Shown one piece after another: positions 54,831 through 63,089 of a stretch of DNA of 64,000 bases. Source of the stretch: Parapedobacter sp051400755 (GTDB taxonomy: Bacteria > Bacteroidota > Bacteroidia > Sphingobacteriales > Sphingobacteriaceae); NCBI RefSeq assembly GCF_051400755.1, contig NZ_JBLFFL010000006.1, positions 1 through 64,000 of the forward strand. Direction: 5' to 3'. The translations under genes were made by a program, and so were the position numbers. Positions within the stretch are counted from its first letter, which is position 1, and each line of letters opens with the position of its first letter. The notes beneath the pieces are model-generated. The model worked only from the letters and a program-made list of their open reading frames with translations, ran no database searches and was not told where the DNA came from.

Positions 54831-55148
54831 ATGAAACAAAATAATGCATCCAAATATTTTGACAGGGAACCAAATCAGTGGGGCCTGCGAGGCGATCCAC
54901 TCTTATGGAAGGAGCTTAAAACGGCATTTCAAGAAGTCAACGTCCCTACTTCAGCTCTTGAACTGGAACATCTGCTTCATAAGCATTTCAAAGAATTGAC
55001 TGGTAAGTCACCCAAACGCGGCACTCATTTTTTCTTAAAAAAATATGATAAAGGAGGCATGTCAAGCGGAATGGTGTCGTCGGACTTTTGGCTTGAAACG
55101 GGCTTTGCCACAATTATCCAGCGGTATGTGGAATTGGAAATGAGGTGA
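54831..55148 (+). CDS. Small conserved-looking protein, last gene of the McrBC-type operon
   Basis: The 105-aa protein starts 6 bp after the DUF2779 gene and shares its strand. Conspicuous features are NQWGLRGDPLLWKEL near the start and YDKGGMSSGMVSSDFWLETGF near the end, a pattern I have a sense of having seen in other Bacteroidota small proteins but cannot name. No membrane segment or known motif is present. Position implies a part in the operon, such as DNA binding or a toxin/antitoxin or adapter role; none is shown. Confidence 0.75.
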   Translation: MKQNNASKYFDREPNQWGLRGDPLLWKELKTAFQEVNVPTSALELEHLLHKHFKELTGKSPKRGTHFFLKKYDKGGMSSGMVSSDFWLETGFATIIQRYVELEMR

Positions 55149-55329
55149 TATAGTGAATTGTACAATCCCTATACAACTTTAAATACAACTTGCTGTATGT
55201 CATCGTAATAAAAATCTCGATACCTGCAAACAGTCGTTTTTGATACACCATAAAACAAAAAATCCCTTTCTTCAACGGTGTCCAAGTTCGTTTGAATATC
55301 AAAAAAATTCCAATTTCAAGGCGATTACG

Positions 55330-55337
55330 TACCTTTG
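55330..55337 (+). promoter_or_regulatory. -7 box 5 nt before the second RluA gene
   Basis: TACCTTTG ends 5 nt before ATG 55343. The alternative ATG at 55364 would have a 20-nt leader. Otherwise the message is leaderless. Confidence 0.55.
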
Positions 55338-55342
55338 TTGCC

Positions 55343-56086
55343 ATGAACACCCTCGAGGGCCACATGCCGAAACTGCCGCAATTTGCTGATATGATCATCC
55401 ATGAAGATGACAACCTCATTGTCATCAACAAGCCGCCATTTTTGGCGTCATTGGACGAGCGGGAGGGAGGGGAGGCCAGTGTGCTCCGGCTCGCAAAGCG
55501 ATATCATACTGATGCTCAGGTATGCCACCGCTTAGATAAAGACACATCAGGGCTTTTGCTGATTGCCAAGAATCCGGAAACCTACCGATTGGTGTCCATT
55601 GAATTTGAACGACGGCGCGTCTCCAAAACCTATCACGCCATTATCGGGGGAACACATGTTTTCGAAGACCTGCTGGTGGATCTGCCGATCCTCAACCTTG
55701 GCAATAAAAACGTCACGATCGACCGGGCGAATGGTAAGCGGGCGGAGACGTACTTCAAATCATTGCGCTATTTCAAGCATTATACATTGGTGGAATGCAG
55801 GCCTGTGACCGGACGTATGCATCAGATCCGCATCCATTTGGCTACCCAGCACGCGGCGATCGTGGGCGATGCGCTCTACCGCGGCAAACCCGCTTACCTC
55901 TCGCAGATCAAGAAGCGGGGCTATACGCTGAGCAAAGGGCATGAAGAGCAGCCTATCATGAGGCGGTTTGCCCTTCATGCACGCGAGCTCCGCTTTGCCC
56001 TGGATGGTCAGGAATACCACTTCGAGGCTCCGTATCCCAAAGATTTCGCCACGTTGCTCCGGCAATTGGAGAAATTTGACGATTAA
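55343..56086 (+). CDS. RluA-family pseudouridine synthase without S4 domain
   Basis: The 247-aa enzyme lacks an S4 domain and starts with the RluA core: HEDDNLIVINKPPFLAS, VCHRLDKDTSGLLLIAKN with catalytic Asp65, VECRPVTGRMHQIRIHLATQH and RFALHARELRF. It modifies uridine in rRNA or tRNA; the RluA or TruC target cannot be decided from motifs. The start may be 55343 or, seven codons later, 55364. It marks the return to normal base composition after the McrBC island. Confidence 0.88.
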   Translation: MNTLEGHMPKLPQFADMIIHEDDNLIVINKPPFLASLDEREGGEASVLRLAKRYHTDAQVCHRLDKDTSGLLLIAKNPETYRLVSIEFERRRVSKTYHAIIGGTHVFEDLLVDLPILNLGNKNVTIDRANGKRAETYFKSLRYFKHYTLVECRPVTGRMHQIRIHLATQHAAIVGDALYRGKPAYLSQIKKRGYTLSKGHEEQPIMRRFALHARELRFALDGQEYHFEAPYPKDFATLLRQLEKFDD

Positions 56087-56162
56087 TGAAGGATCTGACT
56101 GCCAGCGTGCTTGTTTTTCTGTCAAATTTTGATGACCAAGTGGAAGTAAAAAAAGCAATTTG

Positions 56163-56170
56163 TACATTTG
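56163..56170 (+). promoter_or_regulatory. -7 box of the metal-efflux operon
   Basis: TACATTTG ends 4 nt before the proposed GTG start of the small gene, again a leaderless arrangement. Confidence 0.45.
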
Positions 56171-56174
56171 GGAT

Positions 56175-56495
56175 GTGAAGGTATTGCGTTGCATACTCCT
56201 ATGGTACGTCACGGTGCTGGCGTGTTGGCCCTGCGCCGATACGCATATGGAGCATGACCATGGGACGGAGGCTTCTGTCACTTCCGTTGCCGACGCACAT
56301 GCTCATAACCACGGGCTGTGCAGTCCATTCTGCGCGTGCGGCTGTTGCGGGGTCGTATTGGCCTTGGATCATGCCTTCATCTCGGTGTCCAAGCCCTTTG
56401 ATTTTCCGGTTGCGGGAAATAGCGTGGCCCATACCTTTACCGTACCCAGTTCGATCAGAAATGCCATCTGGCAACCCCCTCAGTTGATCGGTTAA
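56175..56495 (+). CDS. DUF6660-like small His/Cys-rich exported protein
   Basis: Using GTG 56175 the product is 107 aa and begins VKVLRCILLWYVTVLACWPCADTH; the frame can also be entered at TTG 56160. An N-terminal hydrophobic stretch suggests export. The middle has HNHGLCSPFCACGCCGV and several His pairs, good metal ligands. Such proteins precede CzcA-type genes in Bacteroidota, and cusA/czcA begins 99 bp downstream here. I suggest metal binding or sensing in the envelope. Start and function are uncertain. Confidence 0.65.
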   Translation: MKVLRCILLWYVTVLACWPCADTHMEHDHGTEASVTSVADAHAHNHGLCSPFCACGCCGVVLALDHAFISVSKPFDFPVAGNSVAHTFTVPSSIRNAIWQPPQLIG

Positions 56496-56593
56496 TCTTT
56501 CCGGGCCTTTTCCCGGATATCCTGCGAATATCGCTATGGCTGCGCATCAGATGCAATGCCAGTCGATTGACGATGAATTAACCGACAGTAACT

Positions 56594-59500
56594 ATGCTAG
56601 AAAAGATTATCAAATTCAGCATCGCCAACAAAATCATCATTGGTATGCTGACCCTGGCACTGGTCATTTGGGGGGCTTGGAGTGCATCCAGGCTTCCGAT
56701 TGATGCGGTGCCGGACATTACCAATAACCAGGTGCAGATTATCACCATTTGCCCCACATTAGCCGGACAGGAGGTGGAGCAGCTGGTCACCTTTCCGATC
56801 GAGCAGGGCATTGCCAATGTGCCCGATCTGGAGGAGATCCGGAGTATTTCCCGGTTCGGACTGTCTGTGATTACCGCGGTTTTTGAAGAGGACGTAGATA
56901 TTTATTTTGCCCGCCAGCTCATCAATGAACGCCTGCAGGAAGCCACCGAGCAAATCCCCGAGGGGATCGGTAAACCAGAGCTTGCGCCAGTGAGCACGGG
57001 TTTGGGCGAAGTTTACCAATATATTCTCCACCCTAAAGAAGGCAGTGAGGGTAAGTATTCGGCTACCGACCTGCGGACCATGCAGGACTGGATCGTTGCG
57101 CGTCAACTGCGCGGCACGCCGGGCATTGCGGAAATCAATAGTTTCGGCGGATTGCTCAAGCAATATGAAGTGGCCGTTGACCCCGATCGGCTGAATGCCA
57201 TGGGTGTCAGTATCCCCGACATTTTCACCGCATTAGCAACGAATAATCAAAATACGGGCGGTGCCTACATCGACAAAAAGCCGAATGCCTATTTTATCCG
57301 GGGTATCGGCCTCGTCGGGTCGTTGACCGATATCGGCAATATCGTCGTCAAGCGTTCGTCCGATGGCGTTCCGGTTTTCGTGAAAGACGTGGCAGACGTC
57401 CGGTTCGGAAATGCCATCCGGTACGGAGCGCTTACCTATAATGGCGAGGTGGATGCCGTGGGCGGCGTGGTGATGATGCTGAAAGGCGAGAATAGCAACG
57501 AAATCGTAAACCGGATCAAGGAAAAGATCCCCACCATCCAGCAGTCACTACCCGAGGATATCATCATTGAACCTTATCTGGACCGCACGGAACTGGTCGG
57601 ACGAGCCATGGCAACCGTCGAGAAGAATCTGATCGAAGGCGCGCTCATTGTCATTTTCGTGCTGGTGCTGTTTTTAGGGAATCTCCGGGCCGGACTGATT
57701 GTCGCCTCGGCCATCCCGCTGGCCATGCTGTTTGCATTGGGGATGATGCGTGTATTTGGGGTGAGTGCCAACCTAATGAGTCTTGGAGCCATTGATTTCG
57801 GCCTCATTGTCGACGGATCGGTCATCGTGGTGGAAGCAACCTTGCATCATTTGGGGTTGCGCAAGTCGGCGAACAGACTTACCCAGCACGAGATGGATAA
57901 GGAGGTGTATGAATCGGCCTCCAAAATCCGGACGTCTGCCGCTTTCGGCGAAATAATCATCCTGATCGTCTATATCCCGATCCTCACGCTGGTCGGCATC
58001 GAGGGAAAGATGTTCCGCCCCATGGCCATGACCGTTGGTTTTGCGATCCTCGGCGCATTGATTCTGTCAATGACGTACATACCGATGATGTGCGCCCAGT
58101 TTTTGCCAAAACAATGGAAGGATAGGGAAACATTTTCTGATCGCATGATGCGGTATTTCCACCGGGTGTACGAACCATTGCTGGAGCAGGCCATCCGGAT
58201 CAAATATTGGCTTATAGCGGTTACCCTCCTCTTGTTTGGGTGTACATTGTTGATCTTTTCGCGCATGGGCGGCGAGTTTATCCCGAATCTCGAGGAAGGG
58301 GACTTTGCATTCCATTGCATTCTGCCGCAAGGTACTTCCCTGAGCCAAAGCATCGAAACGTCCATGCAGGCATCGCGTATCCTGAAAGGGTTCGAGGAGG
58401 TAAAAATGGTGGTCGGGAAAACCGGCGCGGCCGAGGTGCCAACGGACCCCATGCCGCCGGAAGCGACAGATATGATGATTATCCTCAAACCCATGGACGA
58501 GTGGTCAACAGCCAAAAGCTACGGCGAACTTGCAGAGGAGATGCTGGAAGCACTGGAAGTGATTCCGGGTGTATTTTTCGAAGCTAATCAGCCCATCCAA
58601 ATGCGGTTCAACGAATTGATGACCGGTATCCGGCAGGATGTGGCGGTCAAGATCTTCGGCGAAGATCTGGATACGTTACTGGCGTATGCCGAGCAGGTGT
58701 CGGGTGTCATCCAGCAAGTGCGGGGGACCACCACTCCGCAGGTGGAGCGCATCGCGGGGCTGCCGCAGATCAATGTCGTTTATGACCGCACGCGCATGGC
58801 AAACTATGGTCTGAATGTGTCCGAGCTCAACGATATGCTGAGTACGGCATTTGCGGGTAAAAGCGCAGGGCTGGTTTTTGAAAACGAAAGGCGGTTCGAC
58901 CTGGTTGTCCGCCTGGACAGTGCGCACCGGACATCTATAGCCGATGTAGGCAACCTTTGGGTGCCGCTGCCAGAAGGCGGCCAGGTACCGCTATCTCAGT
59001 TGGCTGATATTTCGTTTAAGGTCGGACCGGCGCAGATCAGCCGCGAAGAGGGAAAAAGGCGGATCGTCATCGGGTTCAATCTGGACGGCCGTGATGTAGC
59101 GAGTGTCGTTGATGAGCTCCAGGGCAAACTGGAGCAGGCAGTGAAGCTGCCTGCCGGATATTATTATACCTACGGTGGTATGTTCGAAAACCTCCAGGAA
59201 GCTTCGCAGCGCCTTATGCTGGCTGTCCCGGTTTCATTATTACTGATTTTCATGTTACTTTATTTCACGTTCCGTTCGGTCAGACAAGCGATCCTGATCT
59301 TTACCGCCATACCGATGAGCGCCATTGGCGGCGTATTTGCCTTGTTGCTGCGCGGCATGCCGTTCAGCATTTCTGCCGGAATCGGGTTCATTGCGCTGTT
59401 CGGGGTGGCTGTTTTGAATGGCATCGTACTCATCAGCACGTTCAACCAGCTGCATAAAGACGGCATGGACGATGTGGTAAAACGGGTCATGGAAGGCACC

Positions 59501-60967
59501 CGTATCCGCTTACGGCCAGTGCTGATGACCGCCACCGTCGCCAGCCTTGGCTTCCTGCCGATGGCCCTGAGTACTACCGCTGGGGCAGAAGTGCAGCGGC
59601 CGTTGGCCACGGTGGTCATCGGCGGCTTGGCAACTGCCACTTTTTTAACCTTATTCGTGCTGCCCCTCCTGTACTTGATTTTCCAGGACAGAAATAAAGG
59701 CAATCGGGCTAGACCGTCGGCGATCTGGACGGTTATCCTACTGCTCCCATTAGCCGGTTGGCCCGGCAAAGCAGAAGCGCAGGCGTTCGGTGACACGGTG
59801 CTCACCGAAGAACGGGCAATTGAAATGGCGTTAGCCAATAACAAGCAACTCGCGGCATCGGAGCTGCAGGTAAGGGCTGCCCAAGTGCGGAAAGGCGCTG
59901 CCTTTGAATTGCCCAAGGCCGAGGTAACAGGGCAATACGGCAACTTCAACAGCCCGGAAAGGGACAATGCACTCGAAATATCGCAGTCCATTCCCTTTCC
60001 AACCGTATTCGGTGCCCGGTCGAAGGCCTATGAAGCCCAACGGCGGGGCGCAGTCATCCAGCGAGACGTGGTACTGAACAGCCTTCGGCAGGAGGTCCGG
60101 TCGGCTTACCAGGAAATCCGATACCTCCAAGAGCGGCAAAAGCTGTTGCGCCGGCTCGACAGCCTCTATGGCCAGTTTGTTGCCGGTGCGCGCGTCCGTT
60201 ACGAAGCCGGTGAAAGCGGTCAGCTGGCCATTAACGTTGCCGAAACAAAAAAGGGGGAGGTGAACCTTCTGGTGTTGGAAAATGGCACCCGTTTGCGGAA
60301 TATGATGGAGCAGCTTTTTGCGCTGATGGACACTGGTAATGCTTGGGCTGTGCCGGATAATCTGCCGTTTGACCCACTGCCGTTGCAGGGTGCGCCGGAT
60401 ACGGCAACGGCCGGACAGCACCCGCTTGTACAGCTGTACGAACAGGAAGCCGAAATCGCACGTGCCGACAAACGGGTGGAAGCCGCCGGTACGCTACCCG
60501 ATCTTTCGGTGGGATACGGCAACCAGTCGTTGGTAGGCACCTATGACATCGGAGGCATTTCCCGACGGTACGAGACTGATAAACGGTTCAGCTACCTCGC
60601 TGTCGGCATCACGGTGCCGTTGACGTTCGGTGCTTCAAATGCCCGTATCCGAAGTCTGGAATACGAGGCCGAATCTGCGAAGGCCGCGGGTGCTAACCAG
60701 CGCTTGCTGTTCCGGACGCGTGTTGAACAGGAATTGTCAACCTATGCCTTGCTGACCGAACGTTATCGTTACCTCACGGAGGAGGCCTTGCCGAACGCGA
60801 CGAAACTCCTCCAGGCGGCACAGTTAGGGTATCAGACCGGTGAACTGTCGTATATCGAATACCTTAATGCGCTGCAGACAGCGACCGATACGGAGTTGTC
60901 CCACCTGGAAACGATTCATTCGGTGAACCAATCGGTCATTACCATCCAATATTATTTAAACAATTAA
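56594..60967 (+). CDS. czcA: CzcA-type RND metal-efflux pump fused to an outer-membrane factor
   Basis: The 1,457-aa protein joins an RND pump (about 1-1,040) and a TolC-like outer-membrane factor (about 1,060-1,457). The pump has RLPIDAVPDITNNQVQI near the start and the TM4 motif DFGLIVDGSVIVVE, whose two Asp and Glu mark divalent-cation (Co/Zn/Cd) pumps and not the copper type. The junction holds a second signal-like segment (VILLLPLAGWPGKAEAQA), after which the OMF begins LTEERAIEMALANNKQLAASELQ. The fusion is common in Bacteroidota. Whether it is cleaved by signal peptidase to release the channel is a fair inference. Confidence 0.93.
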   Translation: MLEKIIKFSIANKIIIGMLTLALVIWGAWSASRLPIDAVPDITNNQVQIITICPTLAGQEVEQLVTFPIEQGIANVPDLEEIRSISRFGLSVITAVFEEDVDIYFARQLINERLQEATEQIPEGIGKPELAPVSTGLGEVYQYILHPKEGSEGKYSATDLRTMQDWIVARQLRGTPGIAEINSFGGLLKQYEVAVDPDRLNAMGVSIPDIFTALATNNQNTGGAYIDKKPNAYFIRGIGLVGSLTDIGNIVVKRSSDGVPVFVKDVADVRFGNAIRYGALTYNGEVDAVGGVVMMLKGENSNEIVNRIKEKIPTIQQSLPEDIIIEPYLDRTELVGRAMATVEKNLIEGALIVIFVLVLFLGNLRAGLIVASAIPLAMLFALGMMRVFGVSANLMSLGAIDFGLIVDGSVIVVEATLHHLGLRKSANRLTQHEMDKEVYESASKIRTSAAFGEIIILIVYIPILTLVGIEGKMFRPMAMTVGFAILGALILSMTYIPMMCAQFLPKQWKDRETFSDRMMRYFHRVYEPLLEQAIRIKYWLIAVTLLLFGCTLLIFSRMGGEFIPNLEEGDFAFHCILPQGTSLSQSIETSMQASRILKGFEEVKMVVGKTGAAEVPTDPMPPEATDMMIILKPMDEWSTAKSYGELAEEMLEALEVIPGVFFEANQPIQMRFNELMTGIRQDVAVKIFGEDLDTLLAYAEQVSGVIQQVRGTTTPQVERIAGLPQINVVYDRTRMANYGLNVSELNDMLSTAFAGKSAGLVFENERRFDLVVRLDSAHRTSIADVGNLWVPLPEGGQVPLSQLADISFKVGPAQISREEGKRRIVIGFNLDGRDVASVVDELQGKLEQAVKLPAGYYYTYGGMFENLQEASQRLMLAVPVSLLLIFMLLYFTFRSVRQAILIFTAIPMSAIGGVFALLLRGMPFSISAGIGFIALFGVAVLNGIVLISTFNQLHKDGMDDVVKRVMEGTRIRLRPVLMTATVASLGFLPMALSTTAGAEVQRPLATVVIGGLATATFLTLFVLPLLYLIFQDRNKGNRARPSAIWTVILLLPLAGWPGKAEAQAFGDTVLTEERAIEMALANNKQLAASELQVRAAQVRKGAAFELPKAEVTGQYGNFNSPERDNALEISQSIPFPTVFGARSKAYEAQRRGAVIQRDVVLNSLRQEVRSAYQEIRYLQERQKLLRRLDSLYGQFVAGARVRYEAGESGQLAINVAETKKGEVNLLVLENGTRLRNMMEQLFALMDTGNAWAVPDNLPFDPLPLQGAPDTATAGQHPLVQLYEQEAEIARADKRVEAAGTLPDLSVGYGNQSLVGTYDIGGISRRYETDKRFSYLAVGITVPLTFGASNARIRSLEYEAESAKAAGANQRLLFRTRVEQELSTYALLTERYRYLTEEALPNATKLLQAAQLGYQTGELSYIEYLNALQTATDTELSHLETIHSVNQSVITIQYYLNN

Positions 60968-62187
60968 TGTCAGTCATGAAAACCAGGATATTTATAGTCA
61001 CAATATGCATCACATTGCTTGCCGCCTGCAACAGGCAGCAGGGCGGCGAAGCTGAAGAGCATGGGCACGGCGAGGGTGAATCCGAGGGCACGGTAGCCAC
61101 CATCACGGAAACGCAATTGAAGACCATCGGCGTTCAAGTAGGAACCATCGAACAAAAGGCACTGACGGCTACACTGCGCGTCAATGGCAAGCTGAAGGTT
61201 CCGAATGCCAATAAAGCGGTTATCACGTCACTTTACGGCGGTGTCATCCGGCGATTGAATGTGGATGTCGGCAACCCCGTGAGGAAAGGGCAGACGGTTG
61301 CCACGTTGGTGCACCCACAGTTTATCCAATTGCAGGAAGAGTATTTGAACCTTTCAGACCAGCTGGTGCTGGCCGACCAAGAGCGGCAGCGACAAAAGAC
61401 CCTTAATGCCGGAAATGTGGGTGCTCTGAAAAACCTGCAACAGGCGGAAATGGAATATAATAAGCTGAAAACCAGGCAGACCTCCCTGCGGGAGCAATTG
61501 CAATTGATGGGGCTGGATGTGGGTACCATTCATCCCGAGCAGTTCCGGAGCGAAGTAACCATCAGCAGTCCGGTAAACGGGGTGGTCAGCGAGGTGTTTG
61601 CCAAGCAGGGTAGTTTTGTAGATGTCGAATCTCCGGTCGCGGAAGTCGTGGAAAACAGCCAGCTGCACGTGGACCTGAACGTATTTGAAAAAGACCTGCC
61701 CAGCCTGAAAGTAGGGCAGCAGATCCATTTCGTGTTGACCAACAGTCCGAGCAAAACCTACAATGCCCGCATTTATGCCATCGGCTCGGCCTTTGAAAAT
61801 GAAAGCAAATCTGTACCGGTACACTGTGCAGTGGATGGCGACAAAACGGGATTGATCGATGGCATGAATGTTTCTGCGCTGATCAGCTTGGATAACGCCC
61901 TGCAGACGGCCGTTCCCAATGAAGCGATCGTAGACACGGGGGGTAAAAGCTATATCTTTGTTGTCACGGATAAGGCGCCGGAAGAAGAGGACCACGGACA
62001 CGGCGAGGAAGAAGACCACGGACACGCCACTAATTTCGAACGGATAGAAGTGGTGAAGGGCATCTCGGATGTTGGATATACCGCCATTACGCCTGTCATG
62101 ACATTGACGGATAGTCAAAAAATCGCGGTGAAGGGTGCATTTTTCATCAATGCCATCCTCTCCGGCACAGCCGGACACGCGCATTGA
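60967..62187 (+). CDS. CusB/CzcB-type periplasmic adaptor lipoprotein
   Basis: The 406-aa membrane-fusion protein starts 1 bp inside the pump stop codon (TAATG). The lipid-attachment cysteine is in LLAACNRQ. Beta-barrel and lipoyl parts (VPNANKAVITSLYGGVIRRLNVDVGNPVRKGQ) flank a helical hairpin rich in Gln, Glu and Leu (about 110-175). His/Glu-rich runs (EEHGHGEGE, EDHGHGEEEDHGH and a final GHAH) look like metal-collecting arms. ATG 60976 is an alternative start. It links the RND pump to its outer-membrane part. No terminator is evident before the converging DUF72 gene. Confidence 0.93.
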   Translation: MSVMKTRIFIVTICITLLAACNRQQGGEAEEHGHGEGESEGTVATITETQLKTIGVQVGTIEQKALTATLRVNGKLKVPNANKAVITSLYGGVIRRLNVDVGNPVRKGQTVATLVHPQFIQLQEEYLNLSDQLVLADQERQRQKTLNAGNVGALKNLQQAEMEYNKLKTRQTSLREQLQLMGLDVGTIHPEQFRSEVTISSPVNGVVSEVFAKQGSFVDVESPVAEVVENSQLHVDLNVFEKDLPSLKVGQQIHFVLTNSPSKTYNARIYAIGSAFENESKSVPVHCAVDGDKTGLIDGMNVSALISLDNALQTAVPNEAIVDTGGKSYIFVVTDKAPEEEDHGHGEEEDHGHATNFERIEVVKGISDVGYTAITPVMTLTDSQKIAVKGAFFINAILSGTAGHAH

Positions 62188-62205
62188 GCGATTGCATCCC
62201 CGGCG

Positions 62206-63081
62206 TTAAAACAGCCTGCTTTCGGGTCCCCTTACACGAAGGCCGAGGGCTTTATTGAGCTGGGCAATGAAATAAGTGGATAATAGGGGGGATTCCACTT
62301 CGATATTTTGGTGTACGAAGAAATACAGCGATCGCAATCCGGCGTTATACCACTCCTCAATCCGGGCAACCCAATCATCCAGCCGGTTTTTGTCCGTCGG
62401 GTGGTTGGCACCTACGTAGCGGACAAACGCTGAGGGCGTCGTCAGGCGCATGTGCAGCATGTCGCGGCGACCGGCCGTATCCACGAGTACATTCGCCACG
62501 TTTTCGGCTTCCAGCAGACGATATAATCGCTGGCTTGCAGCCGCATCGGCAAACCATTCCGCATTGCGTACCTCCACCGCCATGGGAGCAGCCTTGGAAA
62601 ATTTTTTCACAAAAGTCGCCAAGCGTTCAAAATCCCTTGGCTTGAAATTATCATGCAACTGAAGGAAACTCATGCCCAGCTTATCTTCGAACAGGGCGAT
62701 CGCATCGCAGAAAGCAGTCATTTTATCGTCCACATTCAGCAACCGGCCATAATGGCTGATGGACTGCGGTACCTTGGGGAAGAACTTGAAATCAGCCGGG
62801 GTTTTGGTTTTCCACGTTTCCACCTGCTGCTTATCGGGCGAATTGTAAAACGTGCCGTTCAGCTCAATGCTGTTGAACTGCGTGGCATAGTAGGTCAGCT
62901 CGTCCTTGGTACCGCGGGGATAAAATCCCTTGAGGTCTTGCTTATTCCATTTGGCGCAACCGACGAAAACTTCCAATTGGTCAGCCTTTTTGCCCCTGCC
63001 CAGCAAGGCCAGTGTGTCAGGATGAGTAGGGGGGAGCGTGAAATCAATCACCTCCGGGTTGTCAACGCTTCCGAATTTCAT
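62206..63081 (-). CDS. DUF72 (YecE-like) protein
   Basis: The 291-aa protein has a TIM-barrel pattern characteristic of DUF72: FVGCAKWNKQDLKGFYP, YATQFNSIELNGTFYNSP, DFKFFPKVPQSISHY and FLQLHDNFKP, then VEVRNAEWF. The biochemical role of the family is not established. It begins 8 bp after purH on the same strand, so it may be read from the purH message. Confidence 0.88.
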   Translation of the reverse strand: MKFGSVDNPEVIDFTLPPTHPDTLALLGRGKKADQLEVFVGCAKWNKQDLKGFYPRGTKDELTYYATQFNSIELNGTFYNSPDKQQVETWKTKTPADFKFFPKVPQSISHYGRLLNVDDKMTAFCDAIALFEDKLGMSFLQLHDNFKPRDFERLATFVKKFSKAAPMAVEVRNAEWFADAAASQRLYRLLEAENVANVLVDTAGRRDMLHMRLTTPSAFVRYVGANHPTDKNRLDDWVARIEEWYNAGLRSLYFFVHQNIEVESPLLSTYFIAQLNKALGLRVRGPESRLF

Positions 63082-63089
63082 GGTATTAA

